NCBI GenBank assembly: GCA_014338405.1 | Contig: JTDE01000248.1 | Span: 126,631-190,630, forward strand | Reading direction: 5' to 3' | Source of the DNA: Paragonimus skrjabini miyazakii | Lineage: Eukaryota; Platyhelminthes; Trematoda; Plagiorchiida; Troglotrematidae | Length of the DNA stretch: 64,000 nt | In this document: piece after piece, positions 45,061 to 58,280 of the stretch | Layout: the number at the start of each line of letters is the position of its first letter | Position numbering within the stretch: the stretch's first letter is position 1 | The notes under the pieces: model-generated | The model's database searches: none | What the model saw: only the letters and a program-made list of their open reading frames with translations | Told to the model about the DNA's origin: nothing | Program-made: the position numbers and the translations under genes

Positions 45061-47060
45061 TTGACTTCATTCGTACAAAATTTGATGCGGATCTCTTATC
45101 AGCGGAGATATGTTGAGACATCAGAGAACCCTGTAGATTTAGCATTGAGAGGAATACGCGTATGCGATGAACGTAATTCAGATCGGTGGTTTCATGGACC
45201 TGACTTTCTGGAACTGAAAGACTCAGAATGGTCAGATGTGCCCAAGGCATTCGACGAAATTCCAGGAAAATGGCCGATTAAGGATGTAGTTTCTGTTCAT
45301 CGCTGCCGAACCGCGAGTTCATGGTTTGGTGTGTTTGACAGTTGTGCCAATCGGACGATTATCCGATGGAGGATATCGATTGTTCTACGGTTTAAAAAAT
45401 ATTTACTTCTCAAATCCGGTAGGATGACGGAAGTCTTAACAATGGGACCCTTGCAGCCGACTGATATCCAAGAGGTTGAATTAGAGATAGGGCGAGTGAT
45501 ACATAAACTTCGTTTCAAAGGCGAGACTGAAGCGATTAACAACCGAACATTAGCAGAGTTCAATGGATGCCTTAAACTTCTCGCAGATCCATTAATAAAG
45601 CTGTGCTTTTTCTAGAAAAAGTGACATTTTACAAGTCAGAGGAAAGATGAGCTAGTCTCCATTGTCATATGATACGGGACATCCCATTCTTCCACCAGCT
45701 AAATATTCTACACCTCGTTTACTTTTTTTGGACTATCATGAAAAGAATAGACATGTTGGAGTCTCTCATGCACTATCGGAAATTCATCAACGATGTTGCA
45801 TTTTGCAAGGAACCTCGACAGTCCCCAGACTGTTGCAAAATTGTGCAAGGTGTATGATCTGGAACGCCAAACCATGCTGTTAGCAGCTGACACTTGTAAG
45901 TGAGGATTGTTTCTTGGTCTTCTAGTCGGCACTTACTGTCGCGGGTATAGATTACTTCGGTCCTCTGTTCACCAACCATACACCAACAAGATAAAAGTTG
46001 TTTGGATGTATTTTCACCTGTCTTTCTGTAAGTGTGTAGCATACAACCAGAGGAGCAGACAGAGATTGTGTCCAAATATGTATTACGCAACACGCAGAGG
46101 TACTGGCATAACCAAAAAGGATTAGGTACAAAAGTATGACAGAGTTACGTTTAAATGCAACTGTCTTTTTTGCTTGTTTGACTGTCCGTTGACTCAGAGT
46201 CTTAGTGCACAAAGTTGACGTAGCGGTCTGAAAGGTGAACATGTATTAATCGCCACTTCAAATTCAATCCGTGCGCGTTAACTAGCTTCGATCGCTCGTT
46301 GAATGAGTAGTACATATATGGAAGTGACACGAACGATGCACACAGACTCCTTCTTGTGTGCATTCCGCCGGTTTATTGCCAGGCGCGGTGTTCCATCCAA
46401 AATCTACAGCGACAATGGATTGCATTTCCAAGGAGCACAGGCATTGTTGAAATATATTATTAATTCCTGAAATCAAATCATGGTAAGTTGCTGTCTCACG
46501 GAAAGAACTTGTGGATGGATATTCAATCCACCGTACGCTAGTCATCGTGGTATCGTATGGTAACGCTTAAATCATTCGATAAGGCATGTATTTCGGCTAC
46601 TCACGGACGACAAGTTCATAGATGATGAAGTTCTGTGAACCACTATGGCAGAACTGGAGAAAATACTCAACGGTCGGCCGGTGACTGCCAATACAGATCA
46701 TCCGGATGACTTGGGAACACTGTGTCCAAACCAGTTACTGGCTTTAAATAACAAACGGTCTAGGAGGCCGAAAGAGTCTCAGTTACTGAACCGTTGGAGT
46801 AAACGATGGTGACAAGAGCACCACTCGTCCGACGAATTCTGGAGAAGGTGACTACGGCGCTATCTACTAGCATTACACAACCGGCAGAAATGTCACGAAG
46901 TAAAACGAGACCTGAATATAGGGGACTTAATTTAAGTCACTGATACGCACACCTCAAGAGGTATGTGACCGATGGGCATAGCAGAAGAAACGAAGAGAGG
47001 GAAGTAGTCATACGAACGAACATAGAAAATTTCAGAAGAGGCTTTCGACAAGTTTTACTG
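45061..47060 (+). pseudogene. pol: BEL/Pao pol fragment: integrase
   Basis: 45061-45615 is 184 open codons beginning at the end of RNase H (YVETSENPVDLALRGI) and passing into the integrase linker (WFHGPDFLELK). 45662-45883 holds the HHCC zinc region (HVGVSHALSEIHQR, NCARCMIWNAKPC). Then come decayed core pieces: VDYFGPL near 45950, RRGVPSKIYSDNGLHFQGAQ at about 46380-46440, and FNPPYASHRGIVW near 46520. The three DDE-core landmarks are still readable but in different frames. The C-terminal part (46650-47030, LTP-like pocket then RGMWPMGIAEETKRGK) ends abruptly at a SINE. Confidence 0.8.
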
Positions 47061-47092
47061 TTAGATGAAACGCCTAACGTTTCTGCGTTCAC

Positions 47093-47400
47093 TGATAAGT
47101 AGTCGGCGATCTGGTTAATTTCTAGTTCCATATCACCCACAATTGGTCGCAGCTGTCGCATTCCCACAGACTTTCCAGTCGGCCCCTTTCGAAAAGAAGC
47201 ACTAAACTGAAGTTTCACTCCCATTAGAGCTCGTCAGTAGTGCATATCCTCGCCATTGCCGAGACTAAAACTCCGGCCACGCTGTTCATGAGGCATTCGT
47301 GTTTATCACTGCGCCATTGGTCTCACATTAGGCACTCCCGAATTATCATCGCATGTGAACGCTCAACCAATTTCGCTTGAGTTGTCCTGCGATCGTCGAG
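47093..47400 (-). mobile_element. SINE family 1, near full-length
   Basis: Read on the minus strand: tRNA-like head with GCGCAGTGATAAACACGAATG and TTTTAGTCTCGGCAATGGCG, body GACGAGCTCTAATGGGAG, middle GTGGGAATGCGACAGCTGCG, and tail CTGATAAG complement near 47093. It abuts the truncated BEL integrase. The best reference copy in the window. Confidence 0.75.
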
Positions 47401-47409
47401 TGTATGGAA

Positions 47410-48780
47410 TCTAATTTCACATTTATTGTTACCCTACTCACCCGTTTGCAGTAGTATACCCTCATCTTCAAATCTAATGCGACACGTCTATTCGCAATTC
47501 TTGGTCTTATTACCAACTGTTCGATACATCGACAATTCTTTCATTTCGATAAACCTATATCGGCGGTAAGCAACTGAACTGTATCCGCATTTATTACTTA
47601 TATCATGATTCCTACTACCATGTTCCATATTTGCTACATATTTCAACGCTGGAATTAACAAGACGATTTGTCACGCTTCCGCGGCATTGTTATGTGCATT
47701 TGCAAATCTGGTCGCAAGTTACTATACATTTAAATTGTTTATTGTTGTGTTTATAGAACCACGTTCGATAAATATATCTATATAGATATATGTAGTTACG
47801 CATAGTCTTTTGCCTTCTGACTACTTCATGATATATATCTAGGCCAGAACATGCGTAAGACTAGGCTACTAGGACGCATATCCGTACCATCTGGCGATTT
47901 AAAAGTAGTCATTGCAGCCTCTTCCATGGGTAAACTCTAACAATAGTGGAATGCATTTGACACAACGAAATACCACATGCTTGTGTGTAAAATAGACTTG
48001 GGCATTCCTGGTACGATGAACAATTCGTCCTATGTGGTCATGCACACATGCACATTAGACATGATATACACCTCACTAATTGTTTCCATTAACAGCTGAT
48101 AATTATAGAACAGCTAAATCTGTAATAAGGTGTTCCAAACAACGGGCACAGTAGATCATTGTCCACGACGTCCATACCAGCAAATTTTGTTAGATTCGTT
48201 AAAGGATTATAAATTAACATCCGTTCGGGAAAGTGTTCGAAAGTCAGGTGATATTGCGTAACATAAAATATTTATTGTTATGTTATCCAATTTCAAATTT
48301 ACTATTGCGGATCTACTTGTCAGCTACTTTTACTATCCATAAGTCAATTTTTTATCCATCCTAATTTTACCTCTTAAGATGAGATTACTTAAAATCTAAC
48401 TCCACGCAACATCCTACAAGGCAATCCATTCAACGCAAGGTGTACATCTGATCTTCGATATTTTCTACTGCTGCTTTTCATGAGAGTGTGGACATGAAGA
48501 GAAAGAAAACAAAGGTTTGAATATGAAAACCTACATCAATCTAATTCTAGTGACACAATTGAAATGTAATCTAGAGAGGATAGATAAGCCACGGAAGACT
48601 CTCGTCAAAGTTCGATATGATACAAAACAGAATATGTGGAAACTGAGCATCCATTATTATGGTAGACTTTGTGTGATGGAATGCAGCGAATCCACGGTCG
48701 TTCGTGAACAGTTGAGCCTCATCGATTGGGTTTTCATCGATCTTGGACATGAGTCCACAAAATTCTGTTTTACACCTGCG
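47410..48780. other. no gene recognised
   Basis: AT-rich. Plus ORF 48517-48783 (88 codons, open up to the LTR edge) reads plausibly but is of chance length and shows no motif. Confidence 0.4.
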
Positions 48781-48790
48781 TAGCATATAT

Positions 48791-49305
48791 TGTGGTGGAT
48801 TGCCAGGCCGGAGTTGCGAGTATTCAAACACTCGGCGGAGTATCTCAACGCGGAAGGCAGGCACGTCCACAAATCCTCAACGTTCGGATGGCGGACAATG
48901 AGGGCAGTCGACCGGATCGGACCAACGGGCGAGACATGGCAAGCAAAATAGAATGGACGACGAAATCGGAGGCTCGATTATTCCAACACTCGGGGGAATA
49001 TCTCAACATCACCGTGGAATACGACCAAAGCCTATTGTGGATAGATGGAGAACAACACGAGCGACCAGAAGAGCCATCGCTCAACGGAATCGGACCAATG
49101 GACGAAGAATGGTAGGCGAAAAAACCCCCGATAGACGGCGCCGGTCACACACCAGAACCGGGCAGAAGTGCACACGACGTGTGAACGAAAACCTGGGTGG
49201 GTTGTAGACTAGAATGCTGACTCATAAACGGGAACGCGCGCGTAGCATGTGAACTAGCGTATTGGACAATAAAGATTGTGCTTTATTGGACGCCTTTTTG
49301 CTACA
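48791..49305. mobile_element. solo LTR, about 515 bp
   Basis: Begins TGTGGTGGATTGCC and ends TTTTTGCTACA, so it has TG...CA ends, and is flanked on both sides by ATAT (48787-48790 and 49306-49309), a possible 4-bp target-site duplication as usual for gypsy elements. Near one end, AATAAAGATTGTGCTTTATT is self-complementary and places AATAAA on both strands. Two diverged internal sub-repeats start near 48823 and 48981 (CAAACACTCGGCGGAGTATC and CCAACACTCGGGGGAATATC). No internal coding region accompanies it. Confidence 0.65.
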
Positions 49306-49309
49306 ATAT

Positions 49310-52300
49310 GATTGCCCTCCGGTTTTTTGTTTGACGTGTTGCTCACTTATGTTTGGCTGCTTGTAAATAGTAGTTGCATAGTCTTAACAGTTTAGAGTCA
49401 TTCCCTCTTGGACTCGCAATAACCTTTTTGTCGGGAACAACCGCTTGATCTCTTGATAAGTGATTACGTTACCAGCAACCTTTCTGAGAGATAATTCTCA
49501 ACGATTCATTATGTTCTTAAGATTACTCGAACGAATTATTTTGGAGAGTATAACGTCACAATTGTCCATGTTACTTCTGGTCAAGCTTATTTAGTAGTAG
49601 TTGTATTTTAGCCGTAGTGGAAACGTTCTAATTGAATGCACGTTCATTTCTTGGAAGTTGGATTCAGACGTGATCATGCCGTTCAGCTGAAAGTGAATAT
49701 TGGTGATATCGTTTTGTTGATTACCTTAGTACGAAAATTCCAACTACATTTGATGAACATGGTTGAGCTGTTATCACTTGCGCCTTGACTGCAATCTTGT
49801 TGTCATCCTAGGGAGTTCTTAACTTCTACAGTCCACAAAATGGCCATCTTGATCCGTAACTGACCGCCTTCACTAGTTTTAACTCAACTGTACGGGTGCA
49901 CAACTGGGGACCTGGAGACTCACATTGATCTTGACATCACTGTGGGGACAAATTTTACTGTTTCATGAAAAAGCCAGCTGTGACTGGTATTACGATAAAC
50001 GAATTCAAGATCAGCAACTAACTAGTCCAATGTGACAAGAATACCGCCATCGAGTAGAACGGACTACAAAAATGTACAGTCCACTGAAATAAGTTACTTC
50101 GGTCACTTGTCACGTGTTCACTCTAATCGAATTATTCTCTGGAATATTTATCCATAAGCATTATCGTATCGCAGGCAGGTACGATGGAGCATGTCACCTG
50201 ATATGTCGAGAACACATCATGGAATTTACCCACCGTATACTATGAGGACTAAATGGAGAGAGCCTCATCAGTGACAGCGAAGACGACAGCAAAGGAGGAT
50301 TGCATTATTTGCTACGGGAAACAGAGTGTTCAACAAGTTCTCGCATGTATGACCACAGAAAACAACTACCTAGATCATCACTGATTACCATTTCAGACCG
50401 GGGCCAACCTACTACGGTCAACTGCCCTGACGATTATAGCAAGCATAAACGTTCTACCATTGTAACATGACATATAATGCTTAGACAATTTTGATTACCC
50501 AGCGAAACGTACTCCAGACGCTTGTTTTCGTCGGGTAGAAACTGCTGTTTAAGCACATCGGTTGTGTATCACATATCGTCTGGCACGAATGCGAAACATA
50601 TCTTACCGATATCCGAAAACGTTCAATTTCATAAGAAATGGCATCTACGTAGTCAAACAGTTTTGGTATCTGGAAGGTTCTAAAAATCGATTGAAATTCA
50701 CCAAAAACGTTTACGGTGACCGATAACCGGCGAAATGCACAAGCTGGTTGACCACAGCTCAATGCAGGGTATGCCGAGCTGCACTTAGCGAGTATCGGCC
50801 TCATCAGCAGGCCATGTTCATAGCCTAGCTCGATAATGTAAATATATGGACTTACGATGCCCTGGATGTGACGCATTCGGGGATGTTAACACCCATGCTG
50901 GACTGTTCCAACTCTATGGAACGGTTATCACAAATGTTTCTCTAAATGTGTTATATTCTGTTTCCGAAAATGTTTCTATTATATTTTACTGACACGTTGA
51001 ATGCTAGATTTGGTTCACATGCCTACCAAGAGGCTTAAGAGTTCCCCACCTCAACAGATCGTAACTCGTTGGCTTGGATTTCGAATAGCTGTATTATATT
51101 TTACCTTGACACTATCACCGATGCAGGAACGCACAGGTAAACACTGTACAGTCTCCCCTATTACTAATGGTGATGCTACAGGAGTAGGTTTAAAGTATTT
51201 GATATTAAATTGAGGAGATGGAATGAGTCAGCTTAGTTGCTGATGTGACTTCAAAAAGTGAACATCTGCATTTATCCGGAAATAGTACTTATCCTAAATA
51301 CAGAATTCAGCCCTCGATCGTAATATAACTGGCATCAGTCGACCCACATAAAGGAATGGATGTAATCAATGGATATACCGTTCCGGATTATTAGAGCATA
51401 GTTAATTTGTGACTCGGTGAGGTTCAACTTAAAGAGACAAGCGACTGGCAAACTGACATATGTGTAATCTTACCTCGTTCCTCTTGTGTTTAGCCCAACC
51501 TCATTCGGTTTCACTTTCAAAGCTATCGAAAACGCCACTCTCAATTCACGAGTATGCACCACGGCTGTAGAATGAAAATCTTATAGAACTTACTCGTTAT
51601 TTAGTATACACACATGCAGGTGCAAAACTGTTTATTTTCGGTGAAATTACATTTCTGATCCTTTCCAACATCCTAATGAATTTGCCGATTGCATATACGG
51701 AGCCCTTAACCCGAGCATCTTACACAATTAGTGGCAACCATTGACCGCCGAACAGAAGATCCTAGCCCTGGTCGACTATTCGGAAAAATGCCATCAAACG
51801 GTAATTTATCAGTTAATCTTGGAATTTGTTAAATCCTCCAATGAATCTTCCTGTCGCAAAATCATAAGTCGAAAAAGCGAATTTCCCCTGATTAAGACTC
51901 AGGTGTTTCTTAGGTGTTCTTGATCTTCTCATGATCCTTTGGAAATACATCCCAACGATTCTACTAAGAAAGTTTTACACATCACAACTTGTGATAACAT
52001 CGGTTGCTCCAAGAAAATGCATGCTGGCATTCATTATATTCCGATATATTTCCTGCTTCAAACTCACACTGCCTGTCAAACTGCTCTTGTCATATTTACT
52101 ATAACAAGGTAGATTTTCTGACTCATACTCTCCAAAAGGATTTGCCAAATGGATGGAACTCTGTTCACCGTTCATTCAGCTATTACACTATTCGACATGA
52201 TGCAATTAGGAAAATTGTTTTGTTAATATTACTGAGCGGTAAAGGCATAAATAACCGTGAAGTATTGAAGCGAATTACTGAATGTCGATTGGTTAAACTT

Positions 52301-52700
52301 CTTTCGACGTCCACTGTAAAAGACCCACATATAACATCAATAGTCTTGTGAAACTGCCAATATCCTTCTTATCATGAAAGTAGCCTATTTCGGTATCTCA
52401 TCTCTGCCAATAGCTTCTAGTGGGTCGCAATCATAGCAATATCAATGGACCAAAAGACAGTTTATGTCGTTCTGACATAAGGAATTTAAACATCAACTCA
52501 TGATTGGCATTTCAAGCTTACTCTCATCTACAAGGTCTGCCATAGTATCTAGGCCTTCATATTCTTGCAATATTCCCATTAGATCAAATATCGGAGTACG
52601 GTTTGGAGGGGTATATGTGGTATCATTTTTATTCAGCTGTCAACTGCAACAAGCTGGAAAACATTTGTTTGACAATTACATCTTACATAGATTGTACATC
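49310..52700. other. no gene recognised
   Basis: The longest ORF is minus 50876-50481 (131 codons), about the longest expected by chance in this window. Plus ORFs 51741-51923 and 52004-52351 are adjacent in different frames, with no splice sites or motif to join them. Confidence 0.4.
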
Positions 52701-52709
52701 ATCAGCAAA

Positions 52710-52835
52710 TTATCACTCTCATAAGAGCGAAACTCAGGTCTAGTGCTTCTTTTTGAAAGGGGCCGATTGAAAAGTCTATGGGAATGCGACAGCTGCGATC
52801 AATTATGGGTGACGTTCAGTCTGTATTAAAACTGT
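52710..52835 (+). mobile_element. SINE family 1, middle fragment
   Basis: AAGAGCGAAACTCAGGTCTA through GAATGCGACAGCTGCGATCA matches the family body; the head and tail are missing. Confidence 0.7.
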
Positions 52836-52839
52836 AAAC

Positions 52840-55800
52840 CCCATACCTCCTCAGTAATCGTCAATTACATCTTGTCCTAATGACAGATCATCCCAATTTT
52901 AAAAGCTGAGCAAGCGGTTAATTTTTATTCTCATTAATATTCTGCACAAAAGTTGACAAAGGACATTAAAAACATGCATCACATTTTATCAAAAACTCGA
53001 CCGGACAGGAGAATGTTATCTGAAAATTAGTAATACTAGTAAATTAACATGGTATTTTTTTTACAAGCCACATTGATTTAATAAATCAACAAGCTGTGTA
53101 TTCAACAGACGACTCGTTGTGAGTACTTATAATGAAGGCTCGAGAATACGTCTACATGATGATTTCAATATGTGGATTAGTTGTTCGATTCAACCGAAAT
53201 TACTTGTATCCTGCTAGATTGTAAACTAGTGATAGTTTATACGAGAACCTGTGAACACATACAATGATCAGTTCACGCTACACTATAGTAGGCAACAAGA
53301 TGTCCGCTTACTTTCAATATTGCAGCCTATATTCGAACAACTGTTACAAATAATTCAACTATAGAATAATCGCCGTACCGAGCGATATACATTGGATAAA
53401 ATGATGTCATTTCATTACTGACGTATCTACGGAGCCAACGCATTTTGAGGTTAATCGAGAAAGAAATGTTATTTTCATTTCCTTCATAAGCAGCCTCGCA
53501 GACCGTGTCATTTGGGGATTCGTACTGATTGTAATTCGCAGCTGAACATTGTGTTATTCTTGTTCTAATCAGGCTGTACATAATGTGGTTGTATTACGAT
53601 TATGTTGTATGATTTGTTGTTTTATTGCTAATGTGCAGAATTTAGCTCAGAGTTCAGCCTAACTATATCTCTGACTAATATTGCGCATTTGTAACTACTG
53701 CGAGATTCCATATTCATAAAACTGTTTGGGGCTTTTCATTCAAAGTAGCGTACTTAATTTCGGAAAACACCACACCAGCTGACTTACGAGGCTTTGTGAA
53801 GCGATTGACGTGTTTCAGTATGCTGAATCAGCTTCTGATCCAAATCCAACAAAAACGTACGTTTTTCTCAATTCAATCTCGTTTAAGCTAACAAATGTGC
53901 CTTAATTATTGTATGTTACTTATGGTTTTTAGTAAATCGTTCGAATCCGAGACTGTACATAGGGCAAAATCTACATTTTTACAAAGGTTAGCATAGGAAC
54001 ATATGTAGACAGGATTTATATGTAGTCACCAGGTGAGACAGAACTTACAGTTTCACTGTTTTTACACAGTGTTTGCATCGACTTCATTGAAATAATTAAT
54101 TATTCGTTTCAAACGCATGAATACATAGTCCATCACACAAAATGTCTCGCGTAAAATGTAGTCGTGACCGTCAGTCAACTTGATGTTAACCAAGCACCAA
54201 AATAAGATATACAAACGTAATCTGTACATTGGGCGAAAAATGCAACCATGATCCAAATTGCTTCACTTAACTAATAAAAACGCAAATGAGAATAGAAAAA
54301 CGAGATACGCTTAACTCAAACAATTCAACATTGAATTCGAAAGATTCCATTTATGTATGTATCCAATTTCAGACCTGTTCATGTAATTTGAACTTTTGGC
54401 TTTCTAAAATATTTGCGTAACAAACAGTAAACATTTCGCGTCGACCTACATATGCAGTACATTAACAATCACATTTTATTTGGTTGTTAACGACTTACTT
54501 CCTTCCCACATGGGTATCACTGTTGTGAAATTAAAAAAATACCGAACAGTAAGCAATGTTCAGGTAAAGTGTCGAGTAAAACTATGTACACAAGTAAAGA
54601 GCTTCCTCCATGATGTTAAAATCATGTCATGTTTTCACTTACCGTTTGCAAACATTTTTTTCCAAGATGACATTTGTGCTAAGCAAAACAAGTGGAAATG
54701 TATGTTCATGAACACAATATGTGCGTCGAAATTTATTGAGTTCAGGCAGACGTTTCTATCATCTTCCAGTGATGAGTTCAGTAAGTCTACAAGGCACAGG
54801 TGATATATATGTATAAAAGTGTGAGCTGCCATCTCGAGGTTTGTTTGCATTGTCAGTTTTATCTGCCTATTCTTATCTGTCATGTTTCTCAGTCAACGGG
54901 TGCGCACGAACTGAATGGATCCGGGGTTGTTCAGATTAAGTACCAGTCGGACACAGGCAACAGAAACTAATGCAGATGACTGAAAACAAGAAAACCGATC
55001 AGTGAGAAACGTTTAAATTTTTGCGACGGTTGATGCAATAACTATAGATCGTTCGCCTCAACAACAATCGCTGCTGACAGCCCTGTTTCCCGTACAATAT
55101 GATTTATCTACAGACAGAGATTGACGTCTTTGTCTGGAAAATGTTTAACAATAGTAATGAACCAAAACGATGAAGTGAGATTTGAAAATCAACCTATATA
55201 CATCCAGTAATGTACAGAAATACAGTTGGCAATTAGATTTAGCGTAGTCTTGGATCACTGACAGCGATCAATAGGAGAAGTAGAAAGTTTGATATGGACT
55301 GTTGCTCACTCATCAGCGACCGAAAACGGGCAAGTCGCGCCTGTCGACATTTCCTCTACTTTAAACAAGAGCTAACATGTTATAAGGAGGACGATCTTGC
55401 TGATTAGAGTAGTAAGTGAAAACATAAGCAAAGTGTAATTTATCTGCCTCGTGCAATAGGTTATGCCATTAAGTGGAATGTCACAGCGTTAATATCACCT
55501 CTACGGTTACAGGCATACATAGGCATATATAGGAGACAACGTTGTGGCAGTGTATTGTTATACCCGAGATCCTCAGAAAGGTACTACATGATTCTCTTTG
55601 ACGATTTACCGTTTTGTTGTCGGTGCTATTTAACATCAGTTAATGTTTCTAACGAATAAAGCTGTTCTCAATTGAACAACATTCTGTCACAACTAATAGA
55701 ACTTCTTGATCCACATAAACACGTTTCGTCATGAGTCACGTTGCATACTTATGCCATTTACGGCTGAATTCTAAAGTACTCATCCTGTCACTCTCGTGAA

Positions 55801-56400
55801 TTCAGTTGGGAACAATGAATAGAGTGGATTGGTGACGTAATGGACTTCCGGTGTATAATGCATCGTCTTAATGGAGAGTGATAAGAGGAAATTCATCACA
55901 AGTCAACGGAATGTAACTAAATACTTAAAACATTCCGTTCCTCTGACCCAGTGTTGTTGTCCAAGAACGCGGATGGCACAAGGGTTGTTCATTCTTCAAA
56001 CGAACACATGGGTTAAGCATTTAAACAAAACCTGAAACAAAACCACTCATTTGCACGCGGTGTTCGGACCCAGACCTTTTCGTTTGCCACAGACGTCAAT
56101 GCTCAGTTCCATTAAGTAGCAGGGACCACTATGAGCGATGCTGCACTCTGATTTTCCTTCCTTCATTTTTCCTGCGGCTTATACGATGTCAAAATATATG
56201 CTTCGGCCCTACTACTGAATAGCCGTGGTATGAGTAGTATGTTACGATCGCTCAACTTCACTGCACCAGTTCACCAGTAACGATAAAAGACATACGTTGC
56301 GAGATGTTAACATTTCGTTTACTATCTTCCGTCACAAAAGCAAAACATTGGAATATATAGGACATGCGGATAGCAACAAAAATAGAAACAATCAACGATT
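52840..56400. other. no gene recognised
   Basis: AT-rich DNA. Plus ORF 54480-54803 and minus ORF 54883-54635 overlap antisense and are of chance length. Confidence 0.4.
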
Positions 56401-56424
56401 GGGTTTACAGAAAACAAAAACTGT

Positions 56425-56649
56425 TATCAGTTTCAGGGCTGGGTGAGACGAAATACGACCTCATCCATAGCAAAGCACATCATGGAATCAGTTCACGTTG
56501 TTGACCCTGCCAATTCGTTTCAAGTGCTGTTACGTAACCGGGATCCGAAGTTGCTTGTCTTCTCCGAAGAAATGTTAATCAATACTCGCCATCCGGTCCT
56601 GTGTGTGCATAAACTGTTGGCTCATGCAGTTTGTCTACCCTGGAACTGA
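56425..56649 (+). pseudogene. Penelope-like element, end of GIY-YIG endonuclease
   Basis: The frame contains SSIAKHIMESVHVVDPANSF, QVLLRNRDPKLLVFSEEMLI, NTRHPVLCVHKLL and LPWN. This is the conserved C-terminal stretch after the GIY-YIG motif in Penelope-like elements: S-x-I-A-x-H, H-x-V-D, F-x-V-L-x-R-x-R, E-A-x-x-I-x-x-x-x-P, L-C-V-Q. The catalytic GIY-YIG part and the reverse transcriptase upstream are not readable, so this is a 3' scrap of a dead copy. Confidence 0.65.
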
Positions 56650-56659
56650 TAACAGTCCT

Positions 56660-57980
56660 TATTTTATGTAACGGAATAGCCAGTCCAATATTACCAGAAT
56701 GATATCCATTGGCAACCTCCTTTGAGAGGTCACCGATGGGACTGAAAGACTAGTCTCCTTCAAAAAAAAGGAAGCAAACCTAACCAGACACCGATTGCAT
56801 ACTACAATAGTAAGAAACATTTTCGCATCTTAAAGAAGTCGCTTTTAACAACTTTGTATAATTAATCTCGCTCTCCGAATACAGCGTAATTCTTCATGTA
56901 GATGGAACGTATTTTTGACAATGATTAACACTATTCCTACAAACACTGTTCCTATGCCTATTGTATGGTAAATTAGACACCAGCTAGGAAACCGCATTGT
57001 TAAGTAAACTGAGAGGGAAATGCCGCGGTAATAGGCTGAATGAAATTTGTAATCCTCCACTGATCTCGGACACTTAGTGTGGTGCTGACGATAGAAAAAT
57101 ATTAACAGCGTAGGACAATGTAAACTTTATGCAGTGTAATCGAGTCAGCTGCTTATGACAAGTTGCAATACAGTCCTTACTTGATTCATCTGTTGTGATA
57201 ATGCCCGGAGATTATCTAGGAGAAGACTTAAAGAACCATGATCAAACCTGGAACTGATGATCATATTTGGGGTGTGGCGTAGTCTCTTGATAGTTCCCAT
57301 TTCTTGTAGAAGCTCCAAAGGAAGCTACCATTCACGAGGAAGATGTTTTGCGAATGTGTTAGTGTACCGTCGAATATCAATGTGCTAACCAGAGGCGACC
57401 TGGTGGAACGGCGCACGCACTTTTGTGGTTCTCATGCCTTATTTCTACTTTATAAGGTGAAACATCTTGAGATATCGTTCAGTAAAATCAAAAAATAAAG
57501 ATTTTCAGTTAAATTTTGCCACATTAAAAACTTAACAAGCAACGTACGTTAGAATGGTGTACTGAACATTTCAAAAACTCGTCGAAAATAGTGATCGGGA
57601 AAGTAGCTCATACAACGAACGAGTCACTAACTCAGAAAATCAACTCTATGCTTAGCGCGAATGAGATCAAAACCGGGCAGACCAATGACATAACCAGCTT
57701 CTTTACGGCTCAATGAGTAATCATGATGAAATATACGATATTGTGCAACACATTTTCAACGCGTCAAATGTACAGATGTTCACCATCCGTTGTGTTAGGC
57801 AAAAAGTGATGAATGCTCAGTTGGAGTATCATCATCATCATCATCATCATAGACAGCAATACATCAGTGGTTCACACTGATGCTTAACTGCCACACAACC
57901 ACGAAGAAAAAGAAACAAACCCTGTTTAGGAAGAGAGAAAAAAGGGAGAGGGGAGGGGACCTAACCACTAAAAAAGAGCT
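56660..57980. other. no gene recognised
   Basis: Holds an ATC microsatellite and a purine-rich stretch before the gap. A 9-nt acceptor-donor pair on the minus strand (57181-57189) is too weak to call. Confidence 0.4.
57829..57850. repeat. (ATC)n microsatellite
   Basis: Seven uninterrupted ATC units. Confidence 0.95.
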
Positions 57981-58016
57981 ACGTCTACATTCAAACATAC
58001 AACATCAAGGCGCCTA

Positions 58017-58116
58017 NNNNNNNNNNNNNNNNNNNNNNNNNNNNNNNNNNNNNNNNNNNNNNNNNNNNNNNNNNNNNNNNNNNNNNNNNNNNNNNNNNNN
58101 NNNNNNNNNNNNNNNN
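58017..58116. other. assembly gap, 100 N
   Basis: Exactly 100 N, a conventional placeholder of unknown true length, with repeat sequence on its right side. Confidence 0.99.
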
Positions 58117-58280
58117 AGGACCAGGAGACTGGTTTGTCAGACCTCTACCTATTGGCCTGCCTGGCATGAGTGACTCTATCGGTGTGTTGGCCACACCGTC
58201 CAGTTTAGCCCAATAGGTCACAGAGATGCGCAAGCCGTCACACCGCGTCAAGGTCCAGTCTCGTTGTGATGGCAGTTGGA
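58117..58280. mobile_element. fragment of a non-LTR-type repeat beside the gap
   Basis: CAGACCTCTACCTATTGGCC and TGCCTGGCATGAGTGACTCT, followed by GCGCAAGCCGTCACACCGCG, resemble the 3' region of RTE-like non-LTR elements common in animal genomes (recognition from memory, moderate). It is more GC-rich than its surroundings. Its position at the gap suggests a collapsed repeat. Confidence 0.4.

Noticed and set aside
50481..50876. 131-codon minus ORF as a gene
   Set aside because: My own estimate from base composition is that one or two ORFs of this length are expected by chance; no motif, no splice sites.
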